A DNA stretch of 39,185 bases from Phycisphaerae bacterium (GTDB lineage Bacteria; Planctomycetota; Phycisphaerae; UBA1845), in NCBI GenBank assembly GCA_029260235.1, contig JAJDDP010000185.1, positions 1 to 39,185 of the forward strand, in the 5' to 3' direction. The translations under genes were made by a program, and so were the position numbers. The notes under the pieces are model-generated. The model was not told where the DNA came from. It saw nothing but the letters and a program-made list of their open reading frames with translations, and ran no database searches. How positions within the stretch are numbered: position 1 is the first letter of the stretch; the number at the start of each line of letters is the position of its first letter. Of this stretch, positions 8,205-16,869 are shown in pieces.

Positions 8205-9776
8205 GGATTGGTACTTCTTGCCCTCGAAACCGAAGATTTCATGAACCAGATCATCGAAGAAGCATCCAATCCCTGTGCTGCGGATGCCGGCAGCCTCGGC
8301 TTCAAGGTACAGCACTTGGCCGATCATTCCAGTCTCCCAGAAAAATCGTCGATAGCTCCATGCGCCATCGCTCCTTAGCGGCCCTTCGAAGTCGACGATC
8401 ATGCCCAGGCTGAATGCACCCTGAGCAGCAATCTGCTGGCCACAACTAACTTGGCCTGCGACGGCGCGGGCATCACCAGACATCAAGTGATATAGAGGCA
8501 GAGTCGACGGACAGCCGTCGGGCTTCTGCCAAGTGAATTCCGGCTTCATCGACTCGCGAAGCGAGACCAGCTGGCCCGGCGAGCGGACGAGGAAGTACAG
8601 CCCCGGGTCCAATCCTTCGACAAGATGCACAAAAATGCCGAGGTGCACCTGTGCCGGCGGGCCCAGGGCGTTCCACGGAGGATGGCCGAATCGGGGCAGC
8701 ACGCGATCCATTATTAAATAGAACTGGTCGGCGGTGATGCTCGTGCGCCCGTCCATCGCAACCGCACTTCGCCGCTGACGAATGATCAGCCGCCCCGGAA
8801 CCGCTGGGCGGCCGTGGTTAAGCAAAGCCGGCGATTCGGCGCTTGGCGTTGAAATCGATGATTCCGGCGTTGATGACTTTGTACACGCGTTGGCGACTGA
8901 ATCGATCAGCTCCCATTCTACATGATCGGAACTGAGGCTATTTGCGCTGCCATACCATTTGCGTTGCCCTGCCAACCCTAGTGCCTCGCTCTGAAGATGG
9001 AGCGGCGCCTCAATGATCTCCGCTTCGGTTGAAGGCGTGACCGCGACGAGCAAGTCGGGATGCTCGGGGTCGGCATGCTCGAAGTCCTGTGTGCGGTCCA
9101 ACCCGAGGAGGTCGGCTATTTCCGCATCACTCACCTGATTGAGCGGCCAAACACCCCACCCTTGCAACGCAGCCGAGAAGCTTAGTGCTGCCAATGCGTG
9201 ACCCACGTCATGCTGACAATATCGGTAGGCTCTTTCACCGTACTTCCACGCCTCACGCCAATGAATGGAGGAGAGTCCGACCAAGAAAGTTTCGCCTGGA
9301 AAACCTTCAGCAAGACGATCCCAAACGTCGGCCTCCATTTTACATCGCTGCTCCAGCATGTGCGCCTTCGGCGCGTAGTGGAACACGCCAGGAGTGCCGG
9401 TCATGCCAGGGACCGGGCCGACTGCAATGTACCCTTCGGTGGGGTGCAGGTTACCACTCGATGGATTGATCCGCAGCGCCCAGCGAGTCTCCTGGTATTC
9501 TTTCCAGGCCGACAATGCCAGCGAGTACTGAAAGAACTCCGAGATTGACTCTAGGCATACTGAGTGAGGGGCGATGCTTCTTAACTCAAACAAGGCATCG
9601 TATGAAGGTGAATCCATCGGTGGCGCTAGAGCAAGCGGAACATGAGGTGCGTCTTGATAGCGGCGAAACGGATCAGGCTGCATCGCCCAGTCCATGCAAC
9701 CCGAGCTACGGGCGTACCGATGGGGATGGTGTTTTGTAGTTTCGTGATAGTGCAGAGCGAGCTCTACAGCGTCCAT
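8118..9776 (-). CDS. SagB-type (nitroreductase-fold) dehydrogenase, two tandem domains
   Basis: The start at 9776 (MDAVELALHYHE) follows a GGGGGG ribosome site; a longer frame to 9857 has no support. The 552-aa product carries two nitroreductase-like modules. The first (about 40-280) has the SagB hallmark RINPSSGNLHPTEGYI and GVFHYAPKAHMLEQR. The second (about 320-540) has RLIIRQRRSAVAMDG, a CGQQIAAQGAFSLGMI segment and WETGMIGQVLYLEAEAAGIRSTGIGCFFDD. Relatives bind FMN and dehydrogenate azoline rings in peptide natural products, but many stand-alone double-domain members exist with no known substrate. No cyclodehydratase or precursor peptide gene is visible here. The adjacent metal-binding YkgJ-type and DUF971 genes, on the same strand with a small gap, suggest a redox/metal-related unit rather than a peptide cluster. 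Confidence 0.85.
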   Translation of the reverse strand: MDAVELALHYHETTKHHPHRYARSSGCMDWAMQPDPFRRYQDAPHVPLALAPPMDSPSYDALFELRSIAPHSVCLESISEFFQYSLALSAWKEYQETRWALRINPSSGNLHPTEGYIAVGPVPGMTGTPGVFHYAPKAHMLEQRCKMEADVWDRLAEGFPGETFLVGLSSIHWREAWKYGERAYRYCQHDVGHALAALSFSAALQGWGVWPLNQVSDAEIADLLGLDRTQDFEHADPEHPDLLVAVTPSTEAEIIEAPLHLQSEALGLAGQRKWYGSANSLSSDHVEWELIDSVANACTKSSTPESSISTPSAESPALLNHGRPAVPGRLIIRQRRSAVAMDGRTSITADQFYLIMDRVLPRFGHPPWNALGPPAQVHLGIFVHLVEGLDPGLYFLVRSPGQLVSLRESMKPEFTWQKPDGCPSTLPLYHLMSGDARAVAGQVSCGQQIAAQGAFSLGMIVDFEGPLRSDGAWSYRRFFWETGMIGQVLYLEAEAAGIRSTGIGCFFDDLVHEIFGFEGKKYQSLYHFTAGGPVEDTRLTTLPPYPPNDTDC

Positions 9777-9808
9777 GGTTGTCCCCCCGTTCTGATCGCC
9801 ACAGCCAT

Positions 9809-10489
9809 TCAGCCGACTTGCGCCAAAACTGCCTCCAGCGAAGTGAAGCGTCCCCAATCGCGTCCGCCACCGAGGCGATGGGACAACTCCTTGAGACGCT
9901 CCTTCAGATCTACAGCACGCACATAGTCGGTGAGTTGCATCCCCTCATAAAGAACGCAGAGGCTCCGAAACGCAATCGCATTATTTGACTTGACCGCATA
10001 CGCGTCAACCGGAAACCCATACGCACGGCAAAGCATGGGACGGTCTTGGTATGTGCTACACAGGTTGCCGACAAGCAATGGACACGCCGGGCTGGCTGCA
10101 TTCAACTTGGAGACCCGAGCCATGAAGAGATGTTCATCGCGTTCCCCTGGAACATCTCGAGAACCTTGGACTTCGCCAAAAACTTGAGCCTGCTGATTCA
10201 GGAGCGCGCTGGCTCGGTCGCGTGATTGAAGCCGCACGGCAGTCGGCAGAGCTTCGATGGCAACTGCCCACTGGACAGCTTCAGCCAGCGTCACGGCGAA
10301 CACGGCTCCGCTCTTGCAACAATGGTCGCAACCTGCCCGACACAAATGCGGATTACGCCGGTCCGCTTTGAAGGCATCAGCACGCCCGCGGAATTCGTCA
10401 AGAACAGCCCTTAGCTCCGAGAGCACAGCATGCACCTCATGCAATCGAATCGAGATGCCCGCTAGGTCGATGCGCCGGAGTTCGTTCAT
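9809..10489 (-). CDS. YkgJ-family cysteine-cluster (zinc/iron-chelating) protein
   Basis: About 226 aa from ATG 10489, which has AAGG eight bases upstream. The same frame extends to an ATG at 10594 that overlaps the DUF971 stop, giving 261 aa; that extra N-terminus is Ser/Arg-rich and looks non-coding. The family pattern is clear: CRAGCDHCCKSGAVF near residue 55 and a second group, CPLLVGNLC...DRPMLCRAYGFP. Together these cysteines form the predicted metal-binding cluster. The biochemical role of the family is not established. It lies between the DUF971 gene and the SagB-type gene, all on the minus strand. Confidence 0.85.
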   Translation of the reverse strand: MNELRRIDLAGISIRLHEVHAVLSELRAVLDEFRGRADAFKADRRNPHLCRAGCDHCCKSGAVFAVTLAEAVQWAVAIEALPTAVRLQSRDRASALLNQQAQVFGEVQGSRDVPGERDEHLFMARVSKLNAASPACPLLVGNLCSTYQDRPMLCRAYGFPVDAYAVKSNNAIAFRSLCVLYEGMQLTDYVRAVDLKERLKELSHRLGGGRDWGRFTSLEAVLAQVG

Positions 10490-10583
10490 GAGGTCGACCT
10501 TCTGCGCGGGAGCAGCCCGGACGGACACAGCCAAACGAGCGCCACTCCGGCAGGATATAGAGCCCCGCGTAGGTCGACTGGAT

Positions 10584-11147
10584 TCATAGACCATCGGAGT
10601 AGAGCTCAGCCCAGCCCTCTGTGGACGGATGGCGCATGATCATATGAGCAAGCTGCCCCGGCGCCCCGGTTTCCTCGGTGTGGTACCGAACAAACACCTC
10701 CCTACCGGGCTGAAGTGCATCCTCGACCCCATTAGGATCGAGTAGTTTGCGCATGATTCCACCAAAAACATGCCCGCCATAAACGAGGGTCATTGTATCG
10801 CCCATCACGCGGACTTCTTCCAACACATAACGCCGGAATTCCTTGGGCGGCTCCTCGATCATGCCCGCGAGCCGATCCCAGGAAAAAATGCCCGTGTCGT
10901 GGCCATCAGAAAACAAGAACTTGAGGGCGTAGTTCCCGACAAGCTCCATGTTAGTGATCCCTATGTCGTTCGGAACAGAATCAAGGTCCAGCGTACGGAC
11001 GCCTGTTCTCTCATCCACGCAACCAGCACAGCAACACCCACAACGGAGCGCCCTTACTCCATAACGGCGCACGTCTGTGCCACTCCAAGTAATCTGAAGC
11101 ACGTTCTCGGCACGTTTCAGCTTAATGTCCGTCGGTGCGTCACGCAT
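10584..11147 (-). CDS. DUF971 domain protein (GBBH-like N-terminal fold)
   Basis: 187 aa. The first 100 residues match the DUF971 layout: PTDIKLKRAENVLQITWSG, the Cys-rich RCGCCCAGCVDERTG, and GNYALKFLFSDGHDTGIFSWDRL. This fold is also the N-terminal zinc-binding domain of gamma-butyrobetaine hydroxylase and is found next to iron-sulfur carrier genes. The last 85 residues (KEFRRYVLEEVRVMG to the end) are an extension I do not recognise. The start ATG 11147 has GAGAAG just upstream. This is probably the first gene of a unit with the YkgJ-type and SagB-type genes. Confidence 0.8.
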   Translation of the reverse strand: MRDAPTDIKLKRAENVLQITWSGTDVRRYGVRALRCGCCCAGCVDERTGVRTLDLDSVPNDIGITNMELVGNYALKFLFSDGHDTGIFSWDRLAGMIEEPPKEFRRYVLEEVRVMGDTMTLVYGGHVFGGIMRKLLDPNGVEDALQPGREVFVRYHTEETGAPGQLAHMIMRHPSTEGWAELYSDGL

Positions 11148-11299
11148 GATCTTCTCAAAAATGGCTTACTGGTCGGCGCATTGAGGTCTTGAGCAGACCG
11201 GCGTCGAGCTTGCGACTCTTACCGCCCATCCTAGCAGACACGGAGGATGTTGCATAAGATCTCACGTCAGATCAGAAGCCCAGTGGAAGCAGGTGGAAC

Positions 11300-11698
11300 G
11301 TGGCAAACGATTCAACGATGGAATTAGTTCGCCCAGGTGCGTGGGATGGTAGATCGACGCTGGTATACGACGGTCAATGCGCTTTTTGCCGCCGCTGGGT
11401 GGCTCGAATCGCTGGTAGGGATCGGACAGATACGTTCGAATTCGTTCCCAGGCAGACCGAAGGCCTCATCGAGCGATTCCCGAAGTTAGCTGAGGGCGAC
11501 TTCAACACAGGCATGCGCTTGATTACACCCGACGGCGCTGTCCATGTGGGTGCGGACGCAGCCTATCAGGTCGTGCGGCGGCTTCGACACTGGCGTCGCA
11601 TCGCCTGGATGTATCACTTACCTGGAATTGGTTTGCTAGCGCGATCAGGTTACGCCTGGATCGCATCCAATCGGCAGTCCTTGAGTGGCGGAGGCTAG
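11300..11698 (+). CDS. DCC-family thiol-disulfide oxidoreductase (DUF393)
   Basis: 132 aa from GTG 11300, with AGGTGG upstream. The diagnostic motif YDGQCAFCRRWV (residues about 21-32) gives the family its name and supplies the redox CxxC pair. PRQTEGLIERFP, GMRLITPDGAVHVGADA and the C-terminal helical part WMYHLPGIGLLARSGYAWIASNR are also typical. It is likely cytoplasmic or membrane-associated; substrates are unknown. Its stop overlaps by 4 bp the stop of the TPR gene on the opposite strand. Confidence 0.9.
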   Translation: MANDSTMELVRPGAWDGRSTLVYDGQCAFCRRWVARIAGRDRTDTFEFVPRQTEGLIERFPKLAEGDFNTGMRLITPDGAVHVGADAAYQVVRRLRHWRRIAWMYHLPGIGLLARSGYAWIASNRQSLSGGG

Positions 11699-12021
11699 AG
11701 TCTTCGCAACAGCTCTGCCATCGCCGGCCCCAGGTCGCGGCCCATGCCTTCACCCACAGCCCCAACCTTTTGACAACCCGCCTCCAGCACCGCTCGGGCT
11801 TCATCTTTGCGGTCGAGCTTGATGAGTACTTGCCCTAGCACATGGTAGGTTGCCAGATGCTCTGGGGCGCTGCTGTTCGTGAAACTGAGGTGCGCCGCTG
11901 CCTCGACCAACTCTTCGGCGCCCCCCTCTTGAAACAATGCCTGTCCAAGCCCAAACCGACTCAGCGGATCTTGCTCATCCAAGGCGACCAGCTTTCGAAA
12001 TCTCGCAACGTCCAGAGCCAT
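11695..12021 (-). CDS. Small tetratricopeptide-repeat protein
   Basis: 108 aa with about two and a half TPR units: RFRKLVALDEQDPLSRFGLGQALFQEGG, APEHLATYHVLGQVLIKLDRKDEARAVLEAGCQ. It has no signal peptide or membrane segment and is probably a cytoplasmic scaffold protein. It lies head-on with the DCC gene and upstream of nothing obvious, so no partner can be named. Confidence 0.75.
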   Translation of the reverse strand: MALDVARFRKLVALDEQDPLSRFGLGQALFQEGGAEELVEAAAHLSFTNSSAPEHLATYHVLGQVLIKLDRKDEARAVLEAGCQKVGAVGEGMGRDLGPAMAELLRRL

Positions 12022-12196
12022 AACTCCCCCACCCGCCTAGCGGCGGTATCAAAAGACAACCAACACATCCACTCGAAAACAAAATATTATCAAAGCCAAA
12101 CAACAATGCAAAGCCCCCGCATCACTGCATCCCCGGGAACTGATCGATCAGGATCGCGACCCCGAAACGACTCGCTAAGCAGGCGGCTGCTCGCGC

Positions 12197-12526
12197 TCAA
12201 CCAAGAACTGCATCCATCTTAGCCGCGAAAATAAAGTCGCTCTCGGTCAAGCCGTCAATCTTGTGCGTCCAAATTTCCACACCGACCTTGCCCCACGCCA
12301 AATAAAGATCGGGATGGTGCCCCTGCTGCTCGGCGATCACACCCACGCGGCTCACAAACGCCAGCGCTTCGACAAAATCAGGAAAGGTGTAGGACTTGGC
12401 CAGATGATGCTTTTGATTCAGCGCCCACCCCTCCAGTTGATTCAGGAACCCATCGACCTGTGCCGCGGTTAACGGCGGAACGCCACCCCGACAGGGCACG
12501 CAATCTTTTTTCGACAGTTTCGACAT
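12197..12526 (-). CDS. phhB: 4a-hydroxytetrahydrobiopterin dehydratase (DCoH/PhhB)
   Basis: 109 aa starting at ATG 12526 (MSKLSKKDCVPCRGG), preceded by GGAGTGAG; the frame to 12547 has no added support. The pterin-4a-carbinolamine dehydratase domain fills the protein. EGWALNQKHHLAKSYTFPDF, the catalytic His-containing EQQGHHPDLYLAWGKV and EIWTHKIDGLTESDF match the family along its whole length. The enzyme (EC 4.2.1.96) regenerates tetrahydrobiopterin cofactor after aromatic amino acid hydroxylation; in bacteria lacking phenylalanine hydroxylase it may serve molybdopterin metabolism instead. No hydroxylase gene is in the window. The CVPC motif near the N-terminus is a common feature of bacterial members. 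Confidence 0.93.
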   Translation of the reverse strand: MSKLSKKDCVPCRGGVPPLTAAQVDGFLNQLEGWALNQKHHLAKSYTFPDFVEALAFVSRVGVIAEQQGHHPDLYLAWGKVGVEIWTHKIDGLTESDFIFAAKMDAVLG

Positions 12527-12664
12527 CGTTCTCACTCCGAATGCCAAGTTTCGTACCAGTTGAGCATTACCGGATCAACCGAGGATGACGCCAAGGTCAT
12601 CTGCTCGAGCCGACGCCGACAAGCTTGGCGACAATGCCCACCCTACCCGCACTGGGCCGCCAAA

Positions 12665-13056
12665 CTACGTCGGATGGATCAACTCCGCCAGAATTTCCAG
12701 GCTATCGACGATACGAGGCCCGGATCGGTTGAAGTTGGCGTTGCCATCGACTCATCGGGCGGTACGGTGCTTTGCTTGGTGCTCGGCCCATAGGAGAGCT
12801 TGTAGCGGAAGGACAGCCAACCGGCCGGATTCGCCAGGGTAAAATCCTGGGAGATGCGGCTGCGGCCGCCCTCGCCTGGTTCGGAGAGGACCGCGAAGTT
12901 GTTCGAGCCCGTGCCGGTGACGATGGCCACGTCGCCAACATCGGACCAGCCGGTCAACTGGTTATCAAAGTCGCCGTTGGTAGGCTGAGCCGCCGCTGGG
13001 GACGACCAGCCGATCCAAAGGGCCAATACCACTACGATCTGTTTTCCCGTGCTCAT
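12665..13056 (-). pseudogene. Secreted protein gene, probably frameshifted or truncated
   Basis: It starts at ATG 13056 after GGAGAAAG. The product has a clean signal peptide (KQIVVVLALWIGWSSPAAAQ), then NGDFDNQLTGWSDVGDVAIVTG, FAVLSEPGEGGRSRISQDFTL and WLSFRYKLSYGPSTKQSTVPPD. This layout is that of planctomycete extracellular proteins with a DUF642-like or PEP-CTERM-associated beta domain. In the annotated frame the end (ESMATPTSTDPGLVSSIAWKFWRS, stop near 12679) looks non-native. From about 12750 the next frame reads DGNANFNRSGPRIVDSLEIL and stops at 12665, so a frame change near 12750 is likely. Even then the protein is far shorter than usual, and no C-terminal anchor is present. Confidence 0.5.
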
Positions 13057-13239
13057 GATTCTTTCTCCACATGCTTGTTGCATGGACGGTTGCTTTATTG
13101 ATCGTTGATCCAAGCGCCCTACCCTAGAATTCGCTGACTGGTCGAGGGTTCCTGGCGGGCCGACTTCGATCCAATACCCGACGTCTCTGGAAAGCAGCAG
13201 CTCAAATCTGCAGCCTGACTCAATCGCGTCGTCAGGTAC

Positions 13240-13494
13240 TTACGATTCAAATCGTTCGATCAGACCTCCAAGCATAAGATCAGGGTTCTCCGCCATCACT
13301 TCGATACATTCTGCAAAGGATTCTGTCTTGTCTTCTGCATCTGTCATCAGATTCATCAGGTGGTCCGCGTAGTCAAGCAACGAGGAGACCAAAGTCCATG
13401 ATTTCTCTTCGTACGCGGAGAAGCGCGCGCGAATTACCACATCATGCAAAACGCGGATGGCGTTCAGCTGTTTTTGGGGAGCGATCATGATCAA
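13240..13494 (-). CDS. Small acidic helical protein, candidate immunity protein of the RHS toxin
   Basis: 84 aa, unrecognised. It is predicted all-helical and acidic (MTDAEDKTESFAECIEVMAENPD). Its ATG overlaps the stop of the RHS gene by 4 nt (13491-13494), so it is translated right after the RHS C-terminal domain. In RHS/polymorphic toxin loci the gene directly behind the toxin tip normally encodes the cognate immunity protein; that role is inferred from position, size and acidity only. Confidence 0.65.
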   Translation of the reverse strand: MIMIAPQKQLNAIRVLHDVVIRARFSAYEEKSWTLVSSLLDYADHLMNLMTDAEDKTESFAECIEVMAENPDLMLGGLIERFES

Positions 13495-15242
13495 GTTCCT
13501 GTGTCCATCAATACATAAGCAATTCGAGTGCCCGCGGCACCCTCCTCGACATCGATAGGCGGAAGAGTGTCGTCGTATGCGCCTTTTAGGGCATTCATCA
13601 TGCGATCTCGACCGACTTTGTCACGTATTTCGATTGCACCCTTAGGCGATCTCAGCGAGTCGATCAAAATATCCTCTTCCCCAACCAACTTCCCATTTCT
13701 GTAAATTTTGGCCCTAATCCTTGCCTTCCCTTGAAGCCAGCTGGCTTTGCTTCTGCGCACGCCATCGAGAATTTCGTATATTTTCTTGGGGCCACCACTT
13801 CCCGCCAGTGCCCTTCGCGTCCCTGCTAATGTCAAGACAACGGTGAGTGCAAGAATCAACGTAAGAAACGCTGCTTCATCTGGGCTTGAGGCGTTGACGA
13901 TATCTCGTACGCCGAACCCGATGTCTCCAACGAATGCAAGTGCAGCTGCTATTCCGAATCCGACAACCAATTCGAGTCCCCAAATCAAGCCGATTACCGC
14001 GCCAGCCCCCAATAAGAGCGCGGTGAACGCCGCGGCCTTGAATGCTGATTCCAATCCTCCAAGGAATGCTCCTTTCCACCCACCCGTAATCCCACCGAGT
14101 ATTGACCCCACAATGAATCCTGAAATGGCAGCTACCTTTAACGCTCCAAGGGCGGTGAAGAAATATCCCGATGGGTCAACGTTATTGACAGGGTCCGCAC
14201 CCACATACATGTACCGGTGGAGAGTTACCGGATCGCGCAGCCGTCCTTCAAACAGATCCCTGCCGGTAAACCGCCCTGCACCTTGATCGTAGTACCTCGC
14301 CCGTAGGTAGTAGTTGTCCAACGACGCATCGTATTGTTCGCCGGTGTAGAGGTAATCGTTGAACGTTGTTTCTGTCGAGTCGCGCAGGTTGCCATACGGG
14401 CTGTAGATGTAGCTGTCCGTCACCGCGACCAGAGCTGGATCGGCATCGGTGTTGGTTAGGTTGCGGGTGCTCATTTGGCCGTCGTAGTGGTAGTAGCGTG
14501 TGTCTGTTGTTTCTCTACTCTGGCTGATGAGGTCGTGGCCGTAGGTGTAGCTTACCTTTAGCGCACCGGCTTCGTCGCGCTCCTCCAGCACTTGGGCGTA
14601 GGGTTGGTTCTTGTCAGTTGTGAACGTCGTTACTACGCCACCTACCGACTTCGCATTGCGAATTCCGTCGTCGTCGTAGCTGTAGTTGACGATGTTGGAC
14701 ACGCCTTGTTGTGGATTGGCGAATTGAATCAGGCGGTTTTCGGAATCGTAGAGGTACTGGCCTTGGATAATACCATCAATTTTCTTTTCGTTCTGGTTGC
14801 CGTTGGTGTCATAGGCGAATTCGGTTTCGACTGTGGCTACGCCTAGCGCGGTGACCATCCCTGCTTCGGCTGCCCGATGCAGCGCAGCTTGGTTGTAGAG
14901 TTGGGCTATGGCTTCTGGACCCACGATGAACAGCGGGATCATAGCCAGGGCCATGGCTGTCGTCCTTCGCCACCGGCGCCTTGCTCGCACGCCCAGCGGA
15001 CCTGAGCCAAGGAAAGCGAACGGCGCGAATAGGCATACCATCGACACGAAGCTGAATCCAATCAGCGCGTAGCCGTTCCAGGCTGACGGCTTGGGTGTCA
15101 TGTAGGCTATGTATGTGCCGTCTGGGTTCATACGAATCGAACACGTTTGGTCACTGAGCCTTGTCTCGGTTAGTAGCCGGTCCCGCTCATCATAAGTATA
15201 CATCACCGAGATCAGGCTGCACGGCGCCACAGCTTCGGTCAT
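13491..15242 (-). CDS. RHS-repeat protein with unknown C-terminal domain (5'-truncated)
   Basis: 583 aa. The N-terminus (MYTYDERDRLLTETRLSDQT) starts inside a YD repeat and has no secretion signal, so the usual long RHS N-terminal part is missing. An IS3-type scrap abuts it (its TGA overlaps this ATG). Two hydrophobic segments (about 56-80 and 92-112) are followed by YD repeats from about 140 (FAYDTNGNQNEKK, YLYDSENRLIQF, VNYSYDDDGIRNA). The RHS core ends at about 335-360: YYLRARYYDQGAGRFTGRD...YMYVGADPVNNVDPSG. Beyond DPSG the variable tip has a long Gly/Ala-rich hydrophobic stretch (about 365-480) and then a basic/acidic domain of about 100 residues (GPKKIYEILDGVRRSKASW to the end) that matches no toxin family I know. 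Core plus unique tip plus overlapping small gene is the polymorphic toxin layout. Confidence 0.85.
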   Translation of the reverse strand: MTEAVAPCSLISVMYTYDERDRLLTETRLSDQTCSIRMNPDGTYIAYMTPKPSAWNGYALIGFSFVSMVCLFAPFAFLGSGPLGVRARRRWRRTTAMALAMIPLFIVGPEAIAQLYNQAALHRAAEAGMVTALGVATVETEFAYDTNGNQNEKKIDGIIQGQYLYDSENRLIQFANPQQGVSNIVNYSYDDDGIRNAKSVGGVVTTFTTDKNQPYAQVLEERDEAGALKVSYTYGHDLISQSRETTDTRYYHYDGQMSTRNLTNTDADPALVAVTDSYIYSPYGNLRDSTETTFNDYLYTGEQYDASLDNYYLRARYYDQGAGRFTGRDLFEGRLRDPVTLHRYMYVGADPVNNVDPSGYFFTALGALKVAAISGFIVGSILGGITGGWKGAFLGGLESAFKAAAFTALLLGAGAVIGLIWGLELVVGFGIAAALAFVGDIGFGVRDIVNASSPDEAAFLTLILALTVVLTLAGTRRALAGSGGPKKIYEILDGVRRSKASWLQGKARIRAKIYRNGKLVGEEDILIDSLRSPKGAIEIRDKVGRDRMMNALKGAYDDTLPPIDVEEGAAGTRIAYVLMDTGT

Positions 15243-15529
15243 CAGCGTCCGGTTGCTTGACCTACCCCCGCTGATGGTACCAGATCCATTGTTAGTGGTT
15301 CGGGTGTACGATTGCTCCTTTTCGTCGTTACGGAGGGGAGGAAGCCGGGGTCCAGGGGCAGGACCCCAAGGGCCGCGTCAGCGGCGGCCGGTGGCGGCCA
15401 GGCGATCGCTTCTGGCGCGGGCGGCCGGTAGCCCAACGAACTGTGTGGCCGGACGATGTTAAGGAAGAGGACATCCCCAACAGCTTGAAATTGAAAATCC
15501 ATGTCAACTTTGCGGCGGGCAGCTTTCAT
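15242..15529 (-). pseudogene. C-terminal scrap of an IS3-type transposase
   Basis: The internal stretch NIVRPHSSLGYRPPAPEAI is the near-invariant end of IS3-family OrfB integrase domains. The rest of the catalytic DDE domain is absent on the upstream side. The residues after AWPPP and before QFQAVGDV do not look like transposase. It lies exactly where the RHS gene loses its 5' part, so a past insertion and deletion probably removed the RHS N-terminus. Confidence 0.6.
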
Positions 15530-15569
15530 GCCAAGCGATGTTGGCTGATTGATGTCTTGATGTTGGGGT

Positions 15570-16334
15570 TTATGGCGATTCCGACCGGACGGCTTCGTCA
15601 GTGTAGAGAGCCCGGGGTGCCACAGGCTCGTCTGGCATCACAGTTTCAGGACAGACGCTTCGGCCTTCGACCTGCCATTGTCGTGATCGGAGCCTCTGAG
15701 TCCAGACGAGGTACACGCACCACAGGCCTGCCGGTAGCAGTGTCAAGACAAGCAGCAGTGTTGACGATGTGCCCGCAGCTTCGCCAGCCCAGGCCAGCAG
15801 GAAGCCCATGGGAAAAGCGCCGAGCGCCAAGGCCAATGTGAAGCGTCCAAAATGCATCCTGGCCAGGCCAGCCATGAAGGACAGCACCTCCGGCATAACC
15901 GGCATCGCCCGCGAGGCGATAATCCCGCCGATCCCCCAGGTGTCGAAGAAGCGCTGCAAGTCAGCCATGTCTTCTCGGGTAGCCAGCAGCCTGGCAGCTT
16001 TGCGCCCAGCCAGACTCGCCAGCCCGTAGGCAACCAGCCCAGCCAGGATCGAGCCAACCGCCCCGATGACACCTCCCCAGAATGCCCCGTACATCACACC
16101 CGCCGTCGCCACCACAGGGGAGGCGGGGATCGGCAAGAACAGGTCGCCGATCAGAAGGAGAAGGACAACGGCCCAGGCGTAGGGCTTGGCAGAGCGGACC
16201 CAGGCGGCAAACTCGGCCGACGCAAAATAGGCATCCATCGCCTCGTGCCAGAGAAAGTATGGAACCAGGATGAAGACAACAATAGCCGCCACGATGCCAG
16301 CAAGTTTCAGATGCAAGGACCGCTTGGATTTCAT
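15570..16334 (-). CDS. TVP38/TMEM64 (VTT/DedA-like) membrane protein
   Basis: 254 aa with five to six hydrophobic helices (about 9-28, 51-70, 78-105, 135-160, 168-195, 200-215). The VTT/SNARE-associated signature is clear: LFLPIPASPVVATAGVMYGAFWGG, a Gly-rich VGSILAGLVAYGLASLAGR, and a re-entrant loop with GGIIASRAMPVMPEVLSFMAGLARM. Family members are inner-membrane proteins implicated in lipid flipping or ion transport. The last 40 residues are a soluble tail. The start ATG 16334 overlaps the stop of the upstream gene fragment by 4 nt, probably by chance as that fragment is decayed. Confidence 0.85.
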   Translation of the reverse strand: MKSKRSLHLKLAGIVAAIVVFILVPYFLWHEAMDAYFASAEFAAWVRSAKPYAWAVVLLLLIGDLFLPIPASPVVATAGVMYGAFWGGVIGAVGSILAGLVAYGLASLAGRKAARLLATREDMADLQRFFDTWGIGGIIASRAMPVMPEVLSFMAGLARMHFGRFTLALALGAFPMGFLLAWAGEAAGTSSTLLLVLTLLPAGLWCVYLVWTQRLRSRQWQVEGRSVCPETVMPDEPVAPRALYTDEAVRSESP

Positions 16335-16711
16335 GCCGTAGCTTTCACCAAGATTGTGATGGCTCGTCGCAGCTTCATGATCGAGATGTAACAGACCAAG
16401 CTTGCCAGGTCCAACCTCGGGATGCGGCGAAACGGAAGTCGTGGGTCGTTGAACGCAACCACACCGGCACTATCGGCAACGTAGGTGACCGTGCTGGTGG
16501 TGGTCAGTTCCGCGAGCGGGACGCCCCGGCCTGTTTTAGCATCGACGACGGTGACCCGAAAGATATCGTGCGATGCTGCTGGGGCGGGAGCACTCAATGG
16601 CAGCGCCATCGCGACGAAAAGGGGGTACTGCCAGCCTGGCACTGCGACGCGTTTCCAGTGAAGCGCCTGCCTTATATTTCCTGCAGTCGTTCGCACCACG
16701 ATACCAATCAT
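16331..16711 (-). pseudogene. Remnant of a secreted protein with carboxypeptidase-regulatory-like N-terminus
   Basis: After a signal-peptide-like stretch (YPLFVAMALPLSAPAPAAS) it reads HDIFRVTVVDAKTGRGVPLAELTTTSTVTYVADSAGVVAFNDP, in pieces characteristic of planctomycete exported proteins that open with an 'FRVxVVDxxTGRGVPLxEL' beta-sandwich. After about residue 90 the reading becomes unrelated (PFRRIPRLDLASLVCYISIM), consistent with a deletion junction. Only the first domain survives, so I call it a pseudogene. Confidence 0.55.
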
Positions 16712-16869
16712 GGCGGTTCGCCAGAGTCCAATCCGGGGCGAAGCGCAGACTCGCTCGTCCGCAGGTCAGAACTCAAACGGGATCGAGTCTGCCGTCTCCC
16801 GCGTGTCTGCTGGCATGAAGTGGATGTAGCGACGCATCATCTTGTGGTCTCTCGGTCAATGGTCTCTTG

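Noticed and set aside
9777..9857. N-terminal extension of the SagB-type protein
   Set aside because: No ribosome site; the ATG at 9776 has a G6 site and a family-like start.
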